Below are positions 57,861-64,000 of a stretch of 64,000 nt of DNA, in pieces. The position numbers and the translations under genes were made by a program. The notes beneath the pieces were generated by a model. The model saw nothing but the letters and a program-made list of their open reading frames with translations. It was not told the DNA's origin and searched no databases. Every line of letters starts with the position of its first letter. The stretch's first letter is position 1. Origin of the DNA: Pseudomonas argentinensis (GTDB lineage Bacteria; Pseudomonadota; Gammaproteobacteria; Pseudomonadales; Pseudomonadaceae); assembly GCF_001839655.2 (NCBI RefSeq), contig NZ_CP056087.1, positions 3,162,001-3,226,000 of the forward strand. The letters run 5' to 3'.

Positions 57861-58886
57861 ATGAGCAGCCTGTCGATCACCCCGGAACTGCCCAACGACC
57901 TGCACTACGTGGACGACCGCTCGCCCGGCATCACGCGCCGCAAGCTGCGCGGTAAGTTCTGCTACTTCGAGCCCAATGGCGAGCGTATTCGCGACACCCA
58001 GGTGATCGCCCGCATCAATGCCCTGGCAATACCGCCCGCCTACGTGGACGTATGGATCTGCCCGGACCCCAAGGGTCATCTGCAAGCGACCGGCCGTGAT
58101 GCCCGCGGCCGCAAGCAGTATCGCTATCACCCGCGCTGGCGTGAAGTGCGCGACACCGACAAGTACGCCAACCTGCTGCTGTTCGGCAAGGCGCTGCCCA
58201 AATTGCGCCAGACCATAGAGCAGCATCTGCTGCTGCCCGACCACGGCCGCGAAAAGGTCATGGCCACCGTGATCACCCTGCTCGACAACACCCTGATCCG
58301 CATCGGCAATGTGCGCTACGCCAAGGAAAACCGCTCCTATGGGCTGACCACCCTGCGCAACCGCCATGTCGAGGTGCAGGGCAGCGCCATCCGCTTCCAC
58401 TTTCGCGGCAAGAGCGGTATCGAGCATGAGGTGGAAGTCAGCGATCGTCGCCTGGCGCGCGTCATCCGCCGCTGCCTGGAGTTGCCGGGCCAGCACCTGT
58501 TCCAGTACCTGGACGCCAATGGCGAGCGCCACACGGTGACCTCGACGGACGTCAACAATTACCTGCGCGAACTCACCGGTGCCGACTTCACCGCCAAGGA
58601 TTACCGCACCTGGGCCGGCAGCGCCCTGGCGCTGACGCTGCTGCGTGAACTGGAGTGGCAGCCGGAGAGCTCGGCCAAGAAACACGTGGTGGGCATGGTC
58701 AAGCAGGTCGCCGAAGAATTGCGCAACACGCCGGCAGTGTGCCGCAAGTGCTACATCCACCCGGCGCTGATCGAGGCCTTCCACGCCGGCGAACTGGCCG
58801 ACCTGCGCCTGGCGGCCGCCCGCAAGGGGCTGCGCAGCGAGGAAAGCCTGCTGATGCGCTTTCTGGAAAAACTTCCGGTTGCCTGA
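57861..58886 (+). CDS. DNA topoisomerase IB (poxvirus/bacterial type)
   Basis: 341 residues from ATG 57861 (an in-frame TTG 8 codons upstream is rejected). Relaxes supercoils through a 3'-phosphotyrosine intermediate. Catalytic residues of the family: Arg/Lys in GRKQYRYHPRWRE (about 88-100), VRYAKENRSYGLTTLRNRHV with catalytic Arg and Lys (about 155-175), KDYRTWAGSALAL (second Arg), and the tyrosine in CRKCYIHPALIEAF (about residue 300). It is a patchily distributed enzyme in Pseudomonas, not part of an operon. Confidence 0.93.
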   Translation: MSSLSITPELPNDLHYVDDRSPGITRRKLRGKFCYFEPNGERIRDTQVIARINALAIPPAYVDVWICPDPKGHLQATGRDARGRKQYRYHPRWREVRDTDKYANLLLFGKALPKLRQTIEQHLLLPDHGREKVMATVITLLDNTLIRIGNVRYAKENRSYGLTTLRNRHVEVQGSAIRFHFRGKSGIEHEVEVSDRRLARVIRRCLELPGQHLFQYLDANGERHTVTSTDVNNYLRELTGADFTAKDYRTWAGSALALTLLRELEWQPESSAKKHVVGMVKQVAEELRNTPAVCRKCYIHPALIEAFHAGELADLRLAAARKGLRSEESLLMRFLEKLPVA

Positions 58887-58972
58887 AAAGTGGCAAGATC
58901 TGTGGGCCTTATGTCGTTGCTGCCATAACGCTTTGTGCGCACACTGGCCTTCTCCATCCCGAGGGGCCCGCC

Positions 58973-59983
58973 ATGGACGACCGCAAATGTATTGCCGCGT
59001 TAATCTACCCGGACTTCATGAGTCTGGATGTGGTCGGACCACTGCAGGTATTCGCCTCCGCCAACGTCGAACGTCGTCGCCAGGGCCTGGGCGATGCCTA
59101 CCAGCTGCTGATGCTCGCCGATCAGGCCGGCCCGGTGAACAGCTCCGCCGGCATGCGGCTGATCGCCGATGCAGCATGGAGCGAGGTGGATCCGGCCAGC
59201 CTGGATACCCTGCTGATTCCCGGCGGCTTCGGCGAAGGGCAGCAATGTGAAAACAGGCCCCTGCTGAGCTGGCTGCAAAATGCCGAACCCCATATCCGGC
59301 GCCTGGGCTCGGTCTGTTCGGGGGCACTGATTCTGGCCCGTACCGGCCTGCTCGACGGCAGGCGGGTGACCACCCACTGGGCCGATATCGACACCTTGCG
59401 CCAACACCCCAAGCTGCTGGTCGACAGCGATTGCCTGCACACCTATGACCCGGCAGCGGGCGACGGCAGCGGGCATCTGTTCACCTCCGCCGGCGTCACC
59501 GCCGGCATCGACCTGGCGCTGGCCCTGGTCGAAGCCGACCTGGGGCGCAGCATGGCGCTGGCAGTGGCGCGCCGCCTGGTGATGTTCCTGCGCCGCCCTG
59601 GCGGCCAGGCGCAGTTCAGCGCCCTGCTCGTCCCGGAGCCCAGCCGTACTCCACGCCTGGCCGAATTGCTCGAATGGATTCCAGCCAATCTGGGCAGCGA
59701 CCTGTCGCTCCAAGCGTTGGCGAACAGAGCGCGGATGACTCCGCGCACCTTGTCCCGGGTATTCGCCAGGGAGCTGGGTAGCGGGCCGGCGGGCTACGTC
59801 GAGCGCATCCGCCTGGAAGCCGCTCGCAGCCTGCTGCAGGACGCCCAGGCTTCGATCGCTACCGTCGCCCGGCTGACCGGCTTCGGCCACCCGGAAAACC
59901 TGCGCCGGGTGTTTCACAAGCACCTGTCCATCAGCCCTCAGCACTACACCGAACGTTTCGGCCGGGAGACCCACCATGCTTGA
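58973..59983 (+). CDS. GlxA-family transcriptional regulator (DJ-1/PfpI + AraC)
   Basis: 336 residues. The N-terminal DJ-1/PfpI-like domain (1-185) contains LLIPGGFGEG and the nucleophile elbow LGSVCSGALILARTG (Cys at about residue 114), typical of GlxA regulators. The C-terminal AraC domain (about 230-335) has two helix-turn-helix motifs: LSLQALANRARMTPRTLSRVFAREL and SIATVARLTGFGHPENLRRVFHKHL. GlxA relatives control amine or carnitine catabolism, but the ligand here is unknown. It overlaps the DUF1272 gene by 8 nt, so regulator and targets may be one operon. Confidence 0.9.
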   Translation: MDDRKCIAALIYPDFMSLDVVGPLQVFASANVERRRQGLGDAYQLLMLADQAGPVNSSAGMRLIADAAWSEVDPASLDTLLIPGGFGEGQQCENRPLLSWLQNAEPHIRRLGSVCSGALILARTGLLDGRRVTTHWADIDTLRQHPKLLVDSDCLHTYDPAAGDGSGHLFTSAGVTAGIDLALALVEADLGRSMALAVARRLVMFLRRPGGQAQFSALLVPEPSRTPRLAELLEWIPANLGSDLSLQALANRARMTPRTLSRVFARELGSGPAGYVERIRLEAARSLLQDAQASIATVARLTGFGHPENLRRVFHKHLSISPQHYTERFGRETHHA

Positions 59984-60227
59984 GCTGCGCCCCAACTGCG
60001 AATGCTGTGATCGTGACCTGCCACCCGAATCCCTGGAGGCGCGTATCTGCTCGTTCGAGTGCACTTACTGCCGCGATTGCGCCGATACGCACCTGCAGGG
60101 TCATTGCCCCAACTGCGCCGGCGAGCTGGTGCGCCGCCCGATCCGTCCTGCGGCCAAGCTGCCGGCCAACCCACCCTCGACCTTGCGGGTGCTCAAGGCG
60201 GGAGGATGCCATGCTGCTGGTGCGTAA
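59976..60227 (+). CDS. DUF1272 protein, small cysteine-rich zinc-ribbon-like
   Basis: 83 residues with nine Cys in the first 50: CECC, ICSFECTYCRDC and CPNC. The spacing suggests two Zn-binding knuckles. The family (DUF1272) has no assigned function; members begin LELRPNCECCDRDLPP, exactly as here. The coding sequence overlaps the regulator (8 nt) and the MFS gene (17 nt), so tight coupling is implied. Confidence 0.88.
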   Translation: MLELRPNCECCDRDLPPESLEARICSFECTYCRDCADTHLQGHCPNCAGELVRRPIRPAAKLPANPPSTLRVLKAGGCHAAGA

Positions 60228-61377
60228 CCCTACGCTGCTGATCCTGTTCCTCGCCCAGGCGCTGTACTGGAGCTGTTCGCTGATCGGCATCACCCTCACC
60301 GCATTGATCGGCATGCAGTTGTCGCCCTACAACGGCCTGGCCACCCTGCCCCTGGCCTTACTGGTGCTCGGCAACCTGCTGGCGACCCATCCGCTGTCGC
60401 TGTTCATGCAGCACCAAGGTCGCCGGCCCGGCCTGACCCTGGGCGCCGCGGCCGGGATTCTCGGCGGCCTGATCAGCGCCCTGGGGGTCTGGCTCGGCGA
60501 CTTCATCCTGTTCTGCCTCGGCGCGTTGCCGATTGGCGTCTACCAGGCCTCTGCCATGTATTACCGCTTCGCGGCGCTGGAAACGGTCGACGACGCCCAC
60601 AAAGGGCGCGCGGCGGCCTGGGTGATCGCCGGTGGTGTCTGCGCCGCGCTGATCGCCCCGAGCCTGACGCTCTGGGCGCGCAACGCGATGAGTACGCCGT
60701 TCGTGGGCGCCTATGTGTTACTGGCGGGGCTGGCCTTGCTCGGGCTGTTGCTGCTCAGCACGCTGCGTGAAGGGGCGATTGCCGTGGCGCCACGGGGTGA
60801 CGTGCGCAGCCTGCTGGCACGCCCGGCGATCCGCAGTGCGCTGGCGGTCACCGCCATCGGCCATGGCCTGATGATTCTGGTGATGAACGCGACGCCGCTG
60901 GCCATGAGCTTCTGTGGCTTGCCTCTGGATAGTGCCGCTCAGGTGATCCAGTGGCATATGCTGGGCATGTTCCTGCCTGCCCTGATCGCCGGGCCGCTGG
61001 TCGATCGCCTGGGCAGCAGGCCAGTGGCCATGCTGGGTATCGCCATGCTTGGCGGCAGTGCGCTGGTCGGGCTGAGCGGCCAGGCGCAGGCCTACTTCCT
61101 GATTTCCTCGCTGCTGCTGGGTATCGGCTGGAACCTGATGCTGGTGGCCGGCACCACCCTGCTGGCAAGCGCCCACGAGCCCGCCGAACGGGGCAAGGCC
61201 CAGGGGCTCATGGAACTGGCCAATGGCAGCGTGGCGGCCTGCGCCGCCTTCGCCTCCGGTGCGCTGATCACCGGGCTGGGCTGGTTTCAGGTCAACCTGG
61301 CCATGCTGCCCTTGCTGGTGATTGCGCTGATGGCATTGCTGATCCGGCCTGTCACAAGAGCGCCTGCGGCGAGCTAG
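60211..61377 (+). CDS. MFS transporter
   Basis: 388 residues with about twelve helices from ATG 60211, which has GGAGG 5 nt upstream; the open frame continues upstream inside DUF1272 without another good start. FLAQALYWSCSLIGITLTALIG (TM1), loop 2-3 with QHQGRRPG, YRFAALETVDDAHKGRAAAWVIAGG (a motif resembling YfiS/NarK-like carriers), VDRLGSRPVAMLGIAMLGG (TM8-9). Substrate unknown; an efflux role is plausible next to a GlxA-type regulator. The TAG stop overlaps that of the convergent cyclase gene in CTAG (61374-61377). Confidence 0.88.
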   Translation: MLLVRNPTLLILFLAQALYWSCSLIGITLTALIGMQLSPYNGLATLPLALLVLGNLLATHPLSLFMQHQGRRPGLTLGAAAGILGGLISALGVWLGDFILFCLGALPIGVYQASAMYYRFAALETVDDAHKGRAAAWVIAGGVCAALIAPSLTLWARNAMSTPFVGAYVLLAGLALLGLLLLSTLREGAIAVAPRGDVRSLLARPAIRSALAVTAIGHGLMILVMNATPLAMSFCGLPLDSAAQVIQWHMLGMFLPALIAGPLVDRLGSRPVAMLGIAMLGGSALVGLSGQAQAYFLISSLLLGIGWNLMLVAGTTLLASAHEPAERGKAQGLMELANGSVAACAAFASGALITGLGWFQVNLAMLPLLVIALMALLIRPVTRAPAAS

Positions 61378-62330
61378 ACGCCGAACACCGTGACCTGGTT
61401 GCGGCCGTTGCGTTTGGAGCTATAGAGCGCCTGATCGGCCCACTGGATGACCTGCTGATGATCGTGGCTGGGCTCGCTCAGGTCGGCCACGCCGAGGCTG
61501 ATGGTAAAAGGGATCGTCTGCCCCTCGTGACTGACCTGCAAGCGCTCGACGATCAGCCGCAGGCGTTCGGCGAACACCCGACCGCCCGCCGCGTCCACAT
61601 CCGGCAGCAGCACGACGAACTCCTCGCCGCCGTAGCGCCCGGCGATATCGGTATCACGCAGCTGTTCGCGCAGCACCTTGGCGACGCTCTGGATCACCCT
61701 GTCGCCCGCCTGGTGGCCATAGGTATCGTTGACCTTCTTGAAGTGGTCGATATCGAAAATCACCAGCGCCGCGCTGCTGCCGTAGCGACGATGACGGGCG
61801 TGCTCACGCTTGAGCTCCTCTTCCCAGTAGCCACGGTTGTTCAGCCCAGTCAGGCGGTCGGTGCGCGAGAGGTGTTTGAACTGGTCGCTCATGGCCTGCA
61901 ACTGGCGCTTGTTCATCGCCACGTCCGTCACGTCATAGATGATCACGCACAGGTGCTCGATCTTGCTGTTGGTGGCCACCAGCGGCAGGATGGTGGTGTT
62001 CTGGTACATGAAGTCTTCCAGGCCGGTGATCGGCTGGTAGTTCTTGAAGCGCACCAGGTACGGCCGTTGCTCCCAGATGGTGAAGGCCGGCGTCCCCAGG
62101 GTGACAACGTTTTCCACCTTGTTGCGAAACCAGACCTCATCGACCTCCGGAAACAGCTCGAAGAACGAGCGCTCCGCGGCATCGCGCGCGGTACGCCCGG
62201 AGTGATTCTCCATGAAGCTGTTCCACACCTCCACATGGTACTGACGGTCGAGCACCACCACGCCGACATCGATGCTCTGCACAATGGCCAGCAGCCAGTG
62301 GAAATCGTTTAGATCCATGTTCTCAGCCAT
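61374..62330 (-). CDS. Diguanylate cyclase, PAS-GGDEF
   Basis: 318 residues. PAS domain about 10-130 (LLAIVQSIDVGVVVLDRQYHVEVWNSFME), then a coiled-coil linker and GGDEF domain from about residue 155 (DRLTGLNNRGYWEEEL) with active site RYGGEEF at about residue 240. The inhibitory I-site RxxD is present (RDTD, five residues before GGEEF), so product feedback is expected. It is soluble, with no membrane helix. It starts 6 bp after the receiver-CheC gene, so both likely act in one pathway. Confidence 0.92.
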   Translation of the reverse strand: MAENMDLNDFHWLLAIVQSIDVGVVVLDRQYHVEVWNSFMENHSGRTARDAAERSFFELFPEVDEVWFRNKVENVVTLGTPAFTIWEQRPYLVRFKNYQPITGLEDFMYQNTTILPLVATNSKIEHLCVIIYDVTDVAMNKRQLQAMSDQFKHLSRTDRLTGLNNRGYWEEELKREHARHRRYGSSAALVIFDIDHFKKVNDTYGHQAGDRVIQSVAKVLREQLRDTDIAGRYGGEEFVVLLPDVDAAGGRVFAERLRLIVERLQVSHEGQTIPFTISLGVADLSEPSHDHQQVIQWADQALYSSKRNGRNQVTVFGV

Positions 62331-62336
62331 GTCTTT

Positions 62337-63329
62337 TCATTCCATCAGATAGGCGAGTTTGTTGGTCAGCAACGGCACCGAGTCCTCGGTGAACAGCAGC
62401 AGCAGATCGAAGTGGATGTCGTGCCCTTCGATGCTGTAGCTCACCTCAACCGCCAGGGTCTTGCGCCAGCGCTGGCTGTTGATGCGAATCAGCTCGTCGA
62501 TGGAGGCGTGCTCGCCGAGTATCTGCGGGTGACCCTGGGAGAAGCTCACGTCGAGCTGCTCGGCGATACCGCTCAGGCACGCGCCGATCAGGATGCTGGA
62601 CATGTCCAGGAGCATTTCCATGGATGAATGGTTGTGCTGCTGCCACTGCATGAGCCTGGCCATGTCGGCCACTTCCGAATCATGGAAGATCAGCAGCGCC
62701 TCGCCGGCGATGCCCTCGCCGATATAGCCCTGACACACCGCGGTCAGGCCGTCGCCACGCTGGGCGTCGGCCAGAGCCATGTGCAGCTCGCTGACCTCGA
62801 GAATGTTGACGTTGGGAATCGGCAGTTGCACGAACACCCCGAGCACCCGGGCCAACAATGCGGCCGCTCGGCCCATGGCGACGTTGACCACTTCGCGGAA
62901 GGCGTCGCGAAACGACACCTTGGGTTCGGGCAGGGTCGTGGTGGTGGCCGCTGCCGCAACGCGCAGAAAGCCGAGTTGGTCCAGCGTCTGACGTAGCAAC
63001 TCGGGGTCGGCGGGCTTTTTCAGGAAAGCCAGGGCGCCAAGTTCCTTGACGCGGCGAATCGCCTCCTCCTGCACGTCACCCGACACCACGATGACGTTTT
63101 GCGCGCGGCTCTCGGCCTTCAGCGCCGCGAGCACGCCGTAGCCATCGAGCACCGGCATGGTCAGATCGAGTAGCAAGAGATCGAAGTGGGCGGCGCGCAA
63201 TTGCTCGAGCGCTTCTTCGCCGTTGGCGGCCTGGCTGACGGTTACCGGCCAGTCGGCAGGCAAGGCGCGCAGCAGCTGCTTGCGGGCCATGTTGGAGTCA
63301 TCGCAGACGAGAAGAGATGCTGTGGGCAT
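62337..63329 (-). CDS. Response regulator with C-terminal CheC-type phosphatase domain
   Basis: 330 residues. Receiver domain (1-120): LVCDDSN (acidic pair), phospho-Asp in LLLLDLTMPVLDGYG (about residue 55), VSGDV and FLKKPAD (Thr/Lys equivalents). An Ala/Thr-rich linker follows, then a CheC/CheX-type domain from about 140 with a full E-x2-N-x22-P active site beginning FREVVNVAMG. The second half-site is degenerate (LLDMSSILIG). It probably dephosphorylates another receiver and is itself controlled by phosphorylation. Co-transcribed with the diguanylate cyclase. Confidence 0.85.
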   Translation of the reverse strand: MPTASLLVCDDSNMARKQLLRALPADWPVTVSQAANGEEALEQLRAAHFDLLLLDLTMPVLDGYGVLAALKAESRAQNVIVVSGDVQEEAIRRVKELGALAFLKKPADPELLRQTLDQLGFLRVAAAATTTTLPEPKVSFRDAFREVVNVAMGRAAALLARVLGVFVQLPIPNVNILEVSELHMALADAQRGDGLTAVCQGYIGEGIAGEALLIFHDSEVADMARLMQWQQHNHSSMEMLLDMSSILIGACLSGIAEQLDVSFSQGHPQILGEHASIDELIRINSQRWRKTLAVEVSYSIEGHDIHFDLLLLFTEDSVPLLTNKLAYLME

Positions 63330-63477
63330 CGATACGCCTCAAGAGGTGGGCCTGATCCGCCTTGGGCTGCGGCGGGTGTACCGACAGCAACGCCTTCCCT
63401 GGTGCGTTACTGTCACTTATAGCAGAGCGCCAGCCCGTGTCGGGTGTTTTCTAGCGCGTTGATCGAGTTTCAAAGCA

Positions 63478-63503
63478 GACAAGGCGACCGAAGTCGCCTT
63501 GTC
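63478..63503 (-). terminator. Hairpin downstream of nfuA
   Basis: 10-bp perfect stem 63478-63487 / 63494-63503 with a 6-nt loop; the minus-strand U run is short (TCTGCTTTG). Confidence 0.55.
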
Positions 63504-63519
63504 ACTGCACCCGCTGTGG

Positions 63520-64000
63520 TCAGTAATACGCGTTCTCGCGATTGCTGTGGTCGGTCACGTCGCGCACGCCCTTGAGCTCCGGAATACGCTCGAGCAGGGT
63601 TTTCTCGATGCCCTCCTTGAGGGTCAGGTCGGCCTGGCCGCAGCCCTGGCAGCCGCCACCGAACTGCAGCACGGCAATGCCTTCGTCGACCACGTCGATC
63701 AGGGTGACCTGGCCGCCGTGGCTGGCCAGGCCCGGGTTGATCTCGGTCTGCAGGTAATAGTTGATGCGCTCGTTGAGCGGGCTGTCTTCGTTGACCATCG
63801 GCACCTTGGCGTTCGGCGCCTTGATGGTCAGCTGACCGCCCATGCGGTCGGTGGCGTAGTCGACCACGGCATCTTCGAGAAACGGCTCGCTGACGGCATC
63901 GATCCAGGCCGTGAAACTGGCCAGGCCGATGGCCTGGTCTTCCGGCTTCTGTTCGCCCGGCTTGCAATAGGCGATGCAGGTTTCCGCGTACTGGGTACCG
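63520..64000 (-). CDS. nfuA: Fe/S biogenesis protein NfuA (3' part)
   Basis: Delivers 4Fe-4S clusters under oxidative or iron stress. The frame is open to the window edge; about 159 C-terminal residues of a protein of about 194 are present. The degenerate A-type domain is visible ([32 protein letters not shown]), then the NifU domain with cluster ligands in [18 protein letters not shown] (CxxC). The GTG at 63867 is internal to the protein, not its start. Confidence 0.93.
   Translation of the reverse strand, partial: GTQYAETCIAYCKPGEQKPEDQAIGLASFTAWIDAVSEPFLEDAVVDYATDRMGGQLTIKAPNAKVPMVNEDSPLNERINYYLQTEINPGLASHGGQVTLIDVVDEGIAVLQFGGGCQGCGQADLTLKEGIEKTLLERIPELKGVRDVTDHSNRENAYY

Overview
The window is about 64 kb of GC-rich, gene-dense chromosome from a Pseudomonas-type gammaproteobacterium. 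The evidence is gene content and order: cysG-serS-crcB-rarA-lolA-ftsK-trxB-aat-bpt-infA-clpA-clpS-cspD-idh-nudJ-mnmA-hflD-purB-roxA-aceA-nuoA..N, then a chemoreceptor/transporter pair and a BqsRS-like two-component operon. As far as I recall, this is the order of the P. aeruginosa PA2611-PA2661 region. The fused nuoCD, monomeric NADP isocitrate dehydrogenase and 531-residue isocitrate lyase fit the genus. I cannot name the species. I see no rRNA, tRNA, CRISPR array, phage or intact insertion sequence.

Layout. 1-3155: end of a MexF/OprN-type RND efflux operon. 3455-6417: dsbB, a glycosyltransferase and an orphan TRAP-type solute-binding protein. 6546-14186 (minus strand): siroheme, seryl-tRNA, fluoride export, replication repair, lipoprotein sorting and chromosome segregation genes. 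14402-17227 (plus): thioredoxin reductase, the two N-degron aminoacyl transferases and IF-1. 17354-20016 (minus): ClpA and ClpS, which act on those N-degrons. 20237-30182 (plus): cold-shock protein, isocitrate dehydrogenase, tRNA thiolation, purine synthesis, ribosomal oxygenase, and two poorly understood small genes. 30812-47760 (plus): isocitrate lyase, then the complete 13-gene complex I operon. 47818-52083 (minus): AI-2E-type permease, Cache-type chemoreceptor and Na+/H+ antiporter-type carrier. 52457-56933: flavin reductase, a minus-strand operon of two PepSY proteins plus response regulator and kinase, and a divergent patatin. 57312-61377 (plus): a small orphan gene, topoisomerase IB, and an overlapping operon of a GlxA-type regulator, a DUF1272 protein and an MFS carrier. 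61374-64000 (minus): a PAS-GGDEF cyclase with a receiver-CheC protein, and the 3' part of nfuA.

Most of the window is housekeeping. The interesting matter is in the small accessory modules and the non-coding DNA: a palindromic MITE-like element inside the probable aceA leader; a seven-copy heptamer array between hflD and purB; a BqsR-box-like site within an inverted repeat upstream of the PepSY/two-component operon; a palindromic operator in front of an 89-residue orphan gene; the regulator-DUF1272-MFS operon; and the receiver-CheC/diguanylate cyclase pair. None of these is proven to be a new system from sequence alone. Promoter calls are by eye from hexamer matches and are weak. Starts were re-chosen where an in-frame alternative start codon lay upstream of a better ATG.
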